DNA of 64,000 bases from positions 1,364,001 through 1,428,000 of the forward strand of contig NZ_CP053841.1 in the NCBI RefSeq assembly GCF_013201895.1. Reading direction: 5' to 3'. Source of the stretch: Campylobacter blaseri (GTDB lineage Bacteria; Campylobacterota; Campylobacteria; Campylobacterales; Campylobacteraceae). Made by a program: the position numbers and the translations under genes. The notes under the pieces are model-generated. The model had not been told where the DNA came from. It ran no database searches and saw nothing but the letters and a program-made list of their open reading frames with translations. The stretch's first letter is position 1. The number at the start of each line of letters is the position of its first letter. This document shows, piece by piece, positions 54,029 to 63,092 of the stretch.

Positions 54029-56059
54029 TTAAGCAACATTTTTATAATATTTATCTTTTCCACCTGCAGTTTTTATAGTATCTGCACCTTCTCCTGCATG
54101 TATAGTATTATCTCCGCCTGTAGCAGTTACTTCATCTTCTCCATTACCTAAAATCAAAGTGTTTGTTCCACCACTTATGGTTATGGTGTCTTTATCTTTA
54201 CCACCTATAATTTGGTTTTTACCACCTTTAATCTCTATAGTGCTTTCACCATTAGAAGTATTAACAAAGTTTTTACCATCTTCTATAGTTATATTTTCCT
54301 TACCTTTGCCACCATAAACATTGTTTTTACCAGAATTTAAGATAACAGTATTAGTATCTTCTTCTTTATCTTTATCTTCTCCATTTTTACTATCTTTACT
54401 AGTATAGATAAAAGACTCTTTGCTATTAGTTATCTTAATGGTATCACTTCCAGCTCCAGCGTAGATATAGTTAATACCTCCATTATCTTCTATAGTATCA
54501 TCACCAGCTTTTGTAACTATAGTGTCATTATCTTTTCCAGTAGTTACAATGTCTTTAGCTTTAGAACCATTAATTGTATTATTTCCATCTCCTGCATTTA
54601 CTGTATTGGTTGTGTTTTCCTTTTCTTCATCAAATTTATCTTTTATATCAGCATTGGTATATATAGTATCATTTCCAGAACCTGTTGTTATAGTATCGCT
54701 TCCTAAGCCACCTTCTACATAAACATTATTAGAAGATTTGATATTTATACTATCGTTATTAGAATAACCAAAAACATTTATGTCTACTTTATTACCATAC
54801 CTTATACTTTGGTCAAGAGTATAGTTACCACTAACAAATATATTTGCATCTCTATTTATTTCAAACAATCCACCTGAATTTGCAGTAGATTTTCCAACCA
54901 TTTTATTAGATTTAGTATCAAGATAATAAGGAGAATTTGCATTTGTATAATCTCTCTCGCCCATCTCTTTTAAAAGAGACATTTTTAAAAACTCTTTTCT
55001 TGTGTTTAAATGTCTATCTGAGTAAAATTTTATATTATCATACTCTGTCTCATGTTTATGGTCTGCAAGCACATAGCCTTTTAAATTTTTTAGAGCATAT
55101 TTAGCAGCTTCTTTTATCATTATTTTTTCTTGGATTTTACCACTATAATCTACATCATCTAAAACCCTACTGGCATTATTTCCAAAATTTCCAAAGTAGT
55201 TAACTAAAACTTTGTGTGCATCACCTTTGCCAAAAACAACATGAAGCTCTTCTTTGCTATCATTTGGGTAATCAATCCTTTTTAAAAAAGGAATTAAACT
55301 TCCCTTTTCACCATCATAACTTCTAAATTCAAATGTGTTTAAATATGATGTATTATCTTTATCATAGTTTTTATAAAAGACAATCTCAGCATCATTTTTA
55401 TCTCTTGCTAGTATTACTCTATCTATATTGCTATCATTCATATATGAGTTTATTTTACTCCAATTACTAGATAGTATACTCTCATAATCCCCAGCATTAT
55501 AAACTACAAATTTTTTCTCTTTTAAAATATCTGTTTTTTTATCAAAGTAATTTATCTCTATTAGGTGGTTTTTAACAAACATATCTTTAGCACTAAAAAA
55601 CAAACTTGACACTTTTCCAGCCACACCGCCAAATACACCTATAGCTGCATCGACAACAAATCCAGTGGCATTTTTAAAAAAATATACCAATTCATTTTTA
55701 TCTACTACTCTATATAAATTCTTATCATCATCTTTATCTATACCTTCTATACTTGAACCAGTATCATTAGGTTTTGTGTCAGATAAATTAAGCTGACCAA
55801 ATATATTATCTATAGCAAAAATTGAACCTTTAAACATAAACCCCAAAGATTTTTTGCCAAGATTTTTTAATGCTCTATCTGCTTCATTTTTATCTTTTAC
55901 CCCCTCTAATGCACTATCTAACATATCTTCTATCAAATCAACAGCTGATTCTATGGCTCCTGCCACATCTCCATCCATTACCTCATTTTTTGTTTTTATT
56001 ATATCTACAACTACATTTATCTTTGCATTTTTATATGCTTGTATATCAAACTCTGCCAT
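54029..56059 (-). CDS. Truncated RTX protein 2 (N-terminal part only)
   Basis: A 676-residue protein whose first about 630 residues look identical to the RTX giant. It ends GGKDKYYKNVA right after the first RTX block, without the large repeat region, cadherin domains or secretion signal. It therefore cannot be exported by the usual C-terminal signal. Small differences are TITISGGTNTLILGNG and EVTATGG near the end. It lies 3 nt after ankyrin gene 2. Best explained as a 5' cassette made by tandem duplication; it may be a silent donor for recombination into the giant. Confidence 0.85.
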   Translation of the reverse strand: MAEFDIQAYKNAKINVVVDIIKTKNEVMDGDVAGAIESAVDLIEDMLDSALEGVKDKNEADRALKNLGKKSLGFMFKGSIFAIDNIFGQLNLSDTKPNDTGSSIEGIDKDDDKNLYRVVDKNELVYFFKNATGFVVDAAIGVFGGVAGKVSSLFFSAKDMFVKNHLIEINYFDKKTDILKEKKFVVYNAGDYESILSSNWSKINSYMNDSNIDRVILARDKNDAEIVFYKNYDKDNTSYLNTFEFRSYDGEKGSLIPFLKRIDYPNDSKEELHVVFGKGDAHKVLVNYFGNFGNNASRVLDDVDYSGKIQEKIMIKEAAKYALKNLKGYVLADHKHETEYDNIKFYSDRHLNTRKEFLKMSLLKEMGERDYTNANSPYYLDTKSNKMVGKSTANSGGLFEINRDANIFVSGNYTLDQSIRYGNKVDINVFGYSNNDSINIKSSNNVYVEGGLGSDTITTGSGNDTIYTNADIKDKFDEEKENTTNTVNAGDGNNTINGSKAKDIVTTGKDNDTIVTKAGDDTIEDNGGINYIYAGAGSDTIKITNSKESFIYTSKDSKNGEDKDKEEDTNTVILNSGKNNVYGGKGKENITIEDGKNFVNTSNGESTIEIKGGKNQIIGGKDKDTITISGGTNTLILGNGEDEVTATGGDNTIHAGEGADTIKTAGGKDKYYKNVA

Positions 56060-56062
56060 TAG

Positions 56063-57376
56063 TTACTCCTTGTTAGTTGATTTATTTATATTTTTATAAT
56101 TTTTTAAAAAATATGTTTCAATATGTTTTTTAGTTTTTTCATCTTTTGTGTTTTTGTACTGATGAATTCTTAATTCTTCCAATGTCATATTCTTATCTTT
56201 TATGTATACACTTTTAGGGCTAGCACTAAAGAATGAAGATATATTTGTATATTTAACATCTTCATTTGCATATCTAAAAAATTCTTTTATATCTTTAAAA
56301 GTTGAATTTTTAGTAGAACAATAGGCTCTAAACATTTTATGATTATATTCTAATGCAAATTCTTCTTCATAAAATTTATATACATCACATTTCATATTAT
56401 CATCTATAAAACATTTGTCATAATACCATTTATAACATCTATCATAAGCCATTTTAAGTTGCTCTTTTGTAAGCTCTCCACCATAGACATTGTATTTAAG
56501 TAGTAAATCTAGCATTTGTTCATGGTTTGGGATGTCATCTAGTCTTGAAAAAACAGAAAACTCTATATCTAAATTTCTACTATGACCTTCGGATATACCT
56601 TGTATAGTCTCTGGATATTCTAATCTTTTTGGAACATATCCACTTTCTAATACTATCCTAGCTAATTCTACAAAATTACAAACTACTATATACTCAAATG
56701 GCTCTGTTTCATCTTTAGAATGCTCATCTGTATTCCATTTACCTTTATATATAATAGTAATATCATCTCCATCAACTATTATATTTTTCATACTTCTATA
56801 AAAAGGTGGTTTTAAATAGTATTGTATCTGTGTTAACTCATCAAATTTAACCCCACTATCAAGTAGCAGTTTAGCTGTTAGAGTTGAGTTGTTTTCAACT
56901 GCATAAGCTAAAGGGCTTAGTTTATATCTATCTTTTGCTCTTATATTAGCACCAAGTTTAATTAACTCTTTTGAAGTGTTTAAATCATTATAAAAACTTG
57001 AATACATTAAAGGTGTTAGTCTATGTAAAAACTTAGTATCTACACTTAAGTTATGCTCTTTTAGGAAATTTAATACTTTGTTTGTATCTTTTTGTTTTAA
57101 ATAGTGTCTTAAAGTAGTTAAAGTTTTATTTTCATCTCTATATTCTCTTTCATCATCTATATCCCAATATCTAAATGAAAAACTATCTACCTCTTCTTGG
57201 GTTACATATTTACTTAGTCCTGGAACTTTTGAAACATTTGTATCTTGAGTTATAGTGTAAGATGATTTATTATTATCACAACCTGTAAAAAGTAGAGTTA
57301 TTAAAAACAATGAAGTAGTTAAAAAGAATGTTTTAAATGTTATTTGGTTTGGTTTAGATAGTTTAGTGAATTTCAA
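56063..57376 (-). CDS. Ankyrin-repeat lipoprotein 2
   Basis: A 437-residue lipoprotein, same signal, lipobox (LLFTGC, then DNN), first ankyrin repeats and C-terminal 160 residues as ankyrin 1. Residues about 181-275 differ clearly (LTQIQYYLKPPFYRSMKNIIVDG; IVVCNFVELARIVLESGYVPKRLEYPE in two parts), like a patch swapped by gene conversion. TTG start overlaps a leader ORF, and the NKE-stop end is the Shine-Dalgarno for RTX 2. The RTX N-termini next to ankyrins 1 and 2 are the same, so the variable patch does not track an RTX difference. Confidence 0.82.
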   Translation of the reverse strand: MKFTKLSKPNQITFKTFFLTTSLFLITLLFTGCDNNKSSYTITQDTNVSKVPGLSKYVTQEEVDSFSFRYWDIDDEREYRDENKTLTTLRHYLKQKDTNKVLNFLKEHNLSVDTKFLHRLTPLMYSSFYNDLNTSKELIKLGANIRAKDRYKLSPLAYAVENNSTLTAKLLLDSGVKFDELTQIQYYLKPPFYRSMKNIIVDGDDITIIYKGKWNTDEHSKDETEPFEYIVVCNFVELARIVLESGYVPKRLEYPETIQGISEGHSRNLDIEFSVFSRLDDIPNHEQMLDLLLKYNVYGGELTKEQLKMAYDRCYKWYYDKCFIDDNMKCDVYKFYEEEFALEYNHKMFRAYCSTKNSTFKDIKEFFRYANEDVKYTNISSFFSASPKSVYIKDKNMTLEELRIHQYKNTKDEKTKKHIETYFLKNYKNINKSTNKE

Positions 57377-57441
57377 AGGAATTCCTTTATGATTATTTGG
57401 TTTATCTTTGCACTTTTATAGCTTGCTTTAAAACTTGGCAT
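57373..57441 (-). CDS. 22-residue leader ORF upstream of ankyrin 2
   Basis: Identical to the leader at 53,606-53,674 (offset 3,767): MPSFKASYK start, strong Shine-Dalgarno, TGA overlapping the TTG of the ankyrin gene. Confidence 0.5.
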   Translation of the reverse strand: MPSFKASYKSAKINQIIIKEFL

Positions 57442-57472
57442 TTTTACTCCTTGTTATTTGGTTTATTAAATG

Positions 57473-57610
57473 TCATATAAGTTTCTTTTTGTTTGGTTTA
57501 TTGGTTTGGTGTGTAAGCTTAGTTTGTATGGTTTTATCTGTTTGATTGATTAAGTAGTGTATTTGTATAAGTAAGTTTATGCTTTTATAGGTTGTTTTAA
57601 AACTTAGCAT
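57473..57610 (-). CDS. 45-residue leader ORF upstream of ankyrin 2
   Basis: Copy of the ORF at 53,706-53,843: MLSFKTTYKS start behind AATAAGGAGCAAGTT. Kept with the tandem unit. Confidence 0.4.
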   Translation of the reverse strand: MLSFKTTYKSINLLIQIHYLINQTDKTIQTKLTHQTNKPNKKKLI

Positions 57611-57795
57611 AACTTGCTCCTTATTGTTTTAAGGTTTTAATATCTATTATTTCTTATAAAATAATGTTTTACTATTCAAATTTAACATATTAAACTAACA
57701 ATAAAATATTATCTAAATAAAACTTATATGTTTTTAAAACATGATATTTAATTTCAAAAATTTTTAATTTAAATATCATAAAGATATTGCCTAGC

Positions 57796-59797
57796 TTAAG
57801 CAACATTTTTATAATATTTATCTTTTCCACCTGCAGTTTTTATAGTATCTGCACCTTCTCCTGCATGTATAGTATTATCTCCGCCTGTAGCAGTTACTTC
57901 ATCTTCTCCATTGCCTAGTGTTAAAGTGTTTGTTCCACCACTTATGTTTATAGTATCTTTGTCTTTACCACCTATAATTTGATTTTTACCACCTTTAATC
58001 TCTATAGTGCTTTCACCATTAGAAGTATTAACAAAGTTTTTACCATCTTCTATAGTTATATTTTCCTTACCTTTGCCACCATAAACATTGTTTTTACCAG
58101 AATTTAAGATAACAGTATTAGTATCTTCTTCTTTATCTTTATCTTCTCCATTTTTACTATCTTTACTAGTATAGATAAAAGACTCTTTGCTATTAGTTAT
58201 CTTAATGGTATCACTTCCAGCTCCAGCGTAGATATAGTTAATACCTCCATTATCTTCTATAGTATCATCACCAGCTTTTGTAACTATAGTGTCATTATCT
58301 TTTCCAGTAGTTACAATGTCTTTAGCTTTAGAACCATTAATTGTATTATTTCCATCTCCTGCATTTACTGTATTGGTTGTGTTTTCCTTTTCTTTATCAA
58401 ATTCATCTTTTATAGCAGCATTGGTATAGATAGTATCATTACCAGAGCCTGTTGTTATAGTATCGCTTCCTAAGCCACCTTCTACATAAACATTGTTGGA
58501 ATACTCTCCGATTATAGAGCTTATATTTTTTATTCCAGCGTTTATAGTATCGTTGTCAGAATATCCAAAAATGCTTAAATTCTTAGTTGGAAGTTGTTGT
58601 GTATAAGAGCCGTTAACAAAGACATTTACTGAGTTAAATTCCTGATTTCCTATGCTACCTTGAGTTAGCGAACCCGCACTTAATGTCTTTCCATGATTTA
58701 TATCTACATAGTGTATCGGGGAGCTAAATTCTCTTTGATTTTTTGCTTGTTCTTTTACAAATTTAGTAAAAAACTCAACTCTAGCATTTTTATGCCTATC
58801 TGAGTAGATATCTAAATTTTGATATTCGGTTGCTTCTCTATGTTTTTCAGTAGCATATCCTTTTAAATATTGCAAAGAATATTTAGCAGCTTCTCGCATT
58901 GCATTAATATCATTACCTTTTCCTGACAATCTTATATCACTTAAAACTCTACTTGCATTAGCCCCAAAATTTGCATAATAGTTAACTATAATTTTTTCAG
59001 CATTCTTACCTTTAGAAAAAGCTATATGAGCCTCTTTGTTTTTATAAGGAAAGTCTATCCTAGCTAAAAATGGTATTAAAACTTCATCTCCACTTCCATT
59101 TCTTAGTTCAAAGGTGTTTTTTGAGTTATCAACAGTATATTTTTTATAAAATACTATATCTGCCTTTTTATCTTCCCCTTTATCACTACCAACTATAACT
59201 CTATCTAATGCTAGATTTTTTATATCTGAGATTATATCATTAGAAATTCCATCATAGTAATTTGTAAATTTATATAATATATATTTTCTCTCTTTAAGCT
59301 CATTTGTAATTTTGTCTTTATATTCTATTACTATATTATGATTACTAGAAATATCGCCTACTAGTAAAGAAGACATTCCTAGAGTTATTGCCTCAATACC
59401 ATTTGCTAAATAAAGCCCAATAGCGTTTATCTATAACAGGATATAAGTCATTATTTCCTTCTGCAAGACTTGAACCATCATGGCTTATATTATAAGTATA
59501 TAGCTTTGCTGGAGCCAAAACTGAATCCACAACAGCATAACCTATAGATAAATAAAATCCAAATTTCTTAAGAGCTAGTTTTTCCAACTCTTTTTCGGCT
59601 TTACTATATCCACTTGATACATTTACAAGTTGTTCTACTAAAAAATGAATACTTCCTCTTATAGTAGAAGTTATACCTTCTGGGTCTTCATTTATTTTAT
59701 CCCCTAAAGACTTAACTATATCATTTGTTAGTTTATCTGTGTGTTTTTCTATAAGTTCATTTTTCAAACTTTGGTTAAAATCATCATTTGTTGGCAT
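57796..59797 (-). pseudogene. Truncated RTX protein 3 with divergent N-terminus, frameshifted
   Basis: Two frames read as one RTX N-terminal module. Part 1 (59797-59393, 134 codons; MPTNDDFNQSL) ends at a stop after YPVIDKRYWALFSKWY; shifting one base near 59,425 gives NAIGLYLANGIEAITLGMSSLL, continuous with part 2 (from 59376; MSSLLVGDISSNHNIVIEY). The N-terminal 270 residues are homologous to the RTX giant but divergent (YSDRHKNARVEFF versus YSDRHLNTRKEFL), while the RTX block is nearly identical to copies 1 and 2 and has the same end, GGKDKYYKNVA. It lies 3 nt after ankyrin 3. It is a different allele of the 5' module. Confidence 0.8.
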
Positions 59798-59800
59798 TAG

Positions 59801-61036
59801 TTACTCCTTGTTAGTTGTTTTATTATTAATTTTATTATTACTATTTTTATAGATTACTTTTTCTGGGTTGTCTATATTTGCTCTTAAAAAACCAGAAATA
59901 TTATAATTTTTTTCATAATCATTAGCCCAAGCTAAAAGTTCTTTTATGCCTTTAAATGTTGAATTGTTGTCAGAACAATGTTTTTTATGATACTTAATTG
60001 TTCTATATAAACTCAGTTTTGGATCCATGCTCAATGTTATTTTTCCACTTTTAAACTCTTTTTCTGTTTTTAAAAAATCAATATAATTTTTATAACATCT
60101 ATCATAAGCCTTTTTAAGTTGTTCTTTTGTAAGCTCATTTCCATAAACATTATATTTAAGTAGTAAATCTAGCATTGGTTCATGGTTTGGGATATTGTCA
60201 AGCCTTGAATATACTGAGTAGTATATAGATGAGTTATCATCTATATATAGTTCTGATATACCGCTTGGATACTCTTTTAATCTTTGTGGCTTGTATCCAC
60301 TTTCTAATACCATCTTAGCTAGTTCTATATAATTTCTTGATACTATATAAATAAATGCATCAGATGGATATTTAGCATCTATGTTTTTTATCCAATTGTT
60401 TTCATAGATTATTTCGATATTATCTCCATCAACTATTATATTTATAATTTCTCCATAAAGTGGTGAATTTATATATTGTTGTATATACCCTAGTTCATCA
60501 AATTTAACTCCACTATCAAGTAGTAATTTAGCTGTTAGGGTTGAGTTGTTTTCAACTGCATAAGCTAAAGGTGAGAGTTTATAACTATCTTTTGCTCTTA
60601 TATTAGCACCTAGTTTTATAAGTTCTTTTGAAGTGTTTAAATCATTATAAAAACTTGAATACATTAAAGGTGTTGTTCCATCTTGTATAGTTATATCTAT
60701 ACTTAGGTTATTATCTTTTATATAAGATAATACCTTTTTTGTATCTTTTTGTTTTAGTAAGTTTCTTAATGGTATTAAATTTGGTTTAATATCTTTTGTA
60801 TAGTTACTATCTATACCCCAATATCTAAATGCAAAGCTATCTACCTCTTCTTGTGTTACATATTTAGATAATCCTGGAACTTTTGAAACATTTGTATCAC
60901 TTGTGATTACAAAGTCTGCTTTTGATTTATTATTATCACAACCTGTAAAAAGTAGAGTTAGGAGTAAAGTAGTAGTTAGTATAAAAGAGGCTTTTTTAAA
61001 CTCTTCCCAAAATTTAGCTCTGTCAAATTTAGCCAC
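59801..61036 (-). CDS. Ankyrin-repeat lipoprotein 3
   Basis: A 411-residue paralogue. GTG start at 61036 behind AACAAGGAGTAAAAA. The N-terminus MAKFDRAKFWEEFKKASF resembles the RTX start (MAEFDIQAY) before a signal segment and lipobox LLFTGC, again with Asp at +2. Ankyrin repeats as in copies 1 and 2 (TPLMYSSFYNDLNTSKELIKLGA), then a more divergent C-terminal half (CSDNNSTFKGIKELLAWAND). It ends TTNKE, whose codons form the Shine-Dalgarno for RTX 3. Paired with the divergent RTX 3, it would be the partner of that allele if the pairs are cognate. Confidence 0.82.
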   Translation of the reverse strand: MAKFDRAKFWEEFKKASFILTTTLLLTLLFTGCDNNKSKADFVITSDTNVSKVPGLSKYVTQEEVDSFAFRYWGIDSNYTKDIKPNLIPLRNLLKQKDTKKVLSYIKDNNLSIDITIQDGTTPLMYSSFYNDLNTSKELIKLGANIRAKDSYKLSPLAYAVENNSTLTAKLLLDSGVKFDELGYIQQYINSPLYGEIINIIVDGDNIEIIYENNWIKNIDAKYPSDAFIYIVSRNYIELAKMVLESGYKPQRLKEYPSGISELYIDDNSSIYYSVYSRLDNIPNHEPMLDLLLKYNVYGNELTKEQLKKAYDRCYKNYIDFLKTEKEFKSGKITLSMDPKLSLYRTIKYHKKHCSDNNSTFKGIKELLAWANDYEKNYNISGFLRANIDNPEKVIYKNSNNKINNKTTNKE

Positions 61037-61039
61037 TTT

Positions 61040-62278
61040 TTACTCCTTGTTTTTTAGTTTATGCTCTATATGATTTATTTTATTATAGATTGTATCTGTT
61101 TGGTTTTTATAGATTACTTTTTTATTTTTATTTATTTTTTTACTCAAATTTCTTTCAAATTCATCAGCACCTATATTTGTTAATTCAATCATTAGAGTAT
61201 TTTGATTTTTAAATTTAATATACTCTTTAGTATTTTTAAATGTTGAATTTCTATCACTACAAGTTTTATTTAAAAATTTAATATGTAAATCATCAAAAAA
61301 TAGTTTTTCATCTTTGTTTAGTTCTTTTTCATTCCATCCATGCTCATGTAGAAATAGGCAATGATCATAAGCCTTTTTAAGCTCTTCTTCATTAGGTTGT
61401 CCTGATACATTATGTTCTAGCATTAACTCTAACATTGGTTCGTAGTTTGGCATCTTGGTAAGCTCTTTAAAACAATTCTTACCTAGGGTGTTATCAAATT
61501 TACAATCAGGCTTATAACCACTCTCTAAAATTAGTTTAGCTATCTCTATAAAATTTCTTCTTACTACATAGTAAAATAGATTAACTTTCCCACTCCAATA
61601 ATCTTTAAAAGGTTCACCTGTTTCTGAGTTGTTTCTAGTGCTATAATACTTTTCACCAATATATAAATCATAGTTAATAGTTAAAGTATCTTTATCTATA
61701 ATTATTGAACCTATGCTCCCTTTATACTCTGGAGAGATTAAATACCCTTGCACCCTAGGAACCTCTTCAAATTTAACTCCATTATCAATTAATAATTTTA
61801 CTACATCTATAGAGTTATGTGATATAGCATAGGCTAGTGGAGCTAAAGAGTATCTATCTTTTGCTCTTATGTTAGCACCAAGCTTTATAAGCTCTTTTGA
61901 AGTATTTAAATCATTGTAAAAGCTTGAATACATTAGTGGTGTTGTATTGTATTGAAGTCTTACATCTACACTTAAGTTATTATCTTTTAAAAAGTTTAAT
62001 ACCTTGTTTGTGTCTTTATCTTTTAGATACTGTCTTAATGGTTTTAGAGTTTGGTTTTTTTCAGGATATTTTTCAAACTCATCTATATCCCAACTTTCAA
62101 ATCCTATTCTATCTAACTCTTCTTGAAATACAATGCCTTTTAGTTCTGGGTGATTTGATAAATTCATATCAGTATGAACTGATATCTTAGTTGTGTTTAG
62201 TGAAGTATAAAAGTTATAACCTAATACTAAAACTGTAGCTGCTAACATAGTTAATGCAAGCTCTTTGAATGTTTTCAA
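61040..62278 (-). CDS. Ankyrin-repeat protein 4, membrane-anchored without lipobox
   Basis: A 412-residue paralogue. TTG start at 62278 overlaps the stop of a 23-residue leader ORF. The N-terminal hydrophobic segment (LALTMLAATVLVLGYNFY) has no lipobox Cys, so it is probably an uncleaved anchor or Sec signal, in contrast to the other three. Ankyrin repeats are conserved (TPLMYSSFYNDLNTSKELIKLGA; APLAYAISHNSIDVVKLLIDNG); the rest is the most divergent of the family. It ends KLKNKE, providing the Shine-Dalgarno for ankyrin 3. No RTX module follows, so it is an orphan of the array. Confidence 0.8.
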   Translation of the reverse strand: MKTFKELALTMLAATVLVLGYNFYTSLNTTKISVHTDMNLSNHPELKGIVFQEELDRIGFESWDIDEFEKYPEKNQTLKPLRQYLKDKDTNKVLNFLKDNNLSVDVRLQYNTTPLMYSSFYNDLNTSKELIKLGANIRAKDRYSLAPLAYAISHNSIDVVKLLIDNGVKFEEVPRVQGYLISPEYKGSIGSIIIDKDTLTINYDLYIGEKYYSTRNNSETGEPFKDYWSGKVNLFYYVVRRNFIEIAKLILESGYKPDCKFDNTLGKNCFKELTKMPNYEPMLELMLEHNVSGQPNEEELKKAYDHCLFLHEHGWNEKELNKDEKLFFDDLHIKFLNKTCSDRNSTFKNTKEYIKFKNQNTLMIELTNIGADEFERNLSKKINKNKKVIYKNQTDTIYNKINHIEHKLKNKE

Positions 62279-62346
62279 GGAAGTTCCTTTATGATTATTT
62301 GGTTTATTTTTGCACTTTTATATGCTTGTATATCAAACTCTGCCAT
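62275..62346 (-). CDS. 23-residue leader ORF upstream of ankyrin 4
   Basis: ATG at 62346 follows AACAAGGAGTAAATA. The peptide begins MAEFDIQAYKSAKIN, matching the RTX giant's first 15 residues except one (Asn to Ser), then ends QIIIKELP. Its TGA overlaps the ankyrin TTG. Clear evidence that an RTX gene start was once here. Confidence 0.55.
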   Translation of the reverse strand: MAEFDIQAYKSAKINQIIIKELP

Positions 62347-62440
62347 TATTTACTCCTTGTTATCTGTTTGATTAAATTTCATATAAGTTTCTTTATTGTT
62401 TGGTTTATTGGTTTGGTCTGTAAATTTTATCTGTATGGTT

Positions 62441-62518
62441 TTATATATTTGATTGATTAAGTAGTGTATTTGTGTAGGTAAGTTTTATGTTTTTATAGGT
62501 TGTTTTAAAACTTTGCAT
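62441..62518 (-). CDS. 25-residue leader ORF, most upstream
   Basis: ATG at 62518 follows AACAAGGAGTAAGTT. The peptide begins MQSFKTTYKNIKLTY, related to the leaders at 53,843 and 57,610. It is the first such ORF of the array in the direction of transcription. Confidence 0.4.
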   Translation of the reverse strand: MQSFKTTYKNIKLTYTNTLLNQSNI

Positions 62519-63092
62519 AACTTACTCCTTGTTATTGTTTTGTTATTCAAATTTGACATATTAAATTAACAATAAAATATTATCTAAATAAAACTTAAAT
62601 AAACTCATAAAATTATTACTAATTTGAAATTATATTTAAATTTATTATTGAAATTTGTTATCAACTATATTAACTTTTTACACTTTAAAATTAATGGTAG
62701 CTATGTTGTGTATTTTATAAATTATAATATTAAGTTTTAAGTTGTTGTTTTTGTAATTTAATGATATTTTTTATAGAGATTTATTTTAAAATTAAATATA
62801 TTGATTAAATAGTTAGATTTTACCTATGCTTTAATCAGCTAGGAAATAGGTTTTAAATTATACTTTTTAGTTACTTCAAACTAATATTTTAGTCTTTGCT
62901 TTCTTTTATGTTTAAATTATAGATATTTTAATATCTAGTTGTATTCTTTGTTTGTGCTTTAAACAGCTAATAATAAGCCTTTAAATGACAAGATAAATAA
63001 CTATATAAATATAAAATAAGAGATTTTAGTTAAGGTCTCTAAGTTAAAAAACAAAAAGTCTTTTAAATAGCTAAAACAATAGACTCTTATTC
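62519..63092. promoter_or_regulatory. 574-bp spacer between TolC-like gene and ankyrin array
   Basis: Very AT-rich, stops in all frames, no gene visible. It probably contains the promoter of the ankyrin/RTX array, but no single -10 or -35 match stands out from the background. No strong terminator hairpin after the TolC-like gene was seen, so read-through is possible. Confidence 0.4.

Larger units (their letters stand above)
50288..54051. repeat. Tandem 3.77-kb unit, copy 1
   Basis: This unit (RTX 5' end, ankyrin gene, upstream spacer) recurs at 54,052-57,818 at an offset of 3,764-3,767 bp and in part from 57,819. About 1,950 bp of RTX coding sequence and the 420-bp spacer look identical; differences are confined to a patch near 54,125-54,195 and the middle of the ankyrin gene. 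Confidence 0.9.
54052..57818. repeat. Tandem 3.77-kb unit, copy 2
   Basis: Second copy of the unit at 50,288-54,051, three bases longer because of one codon in the ankyrin gene. A third, partial copy begins at 57,819 and stays similar to about 58,490. The junction in all three is TATCTTTTCCACCTGCAG. Confidence 0.9.
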
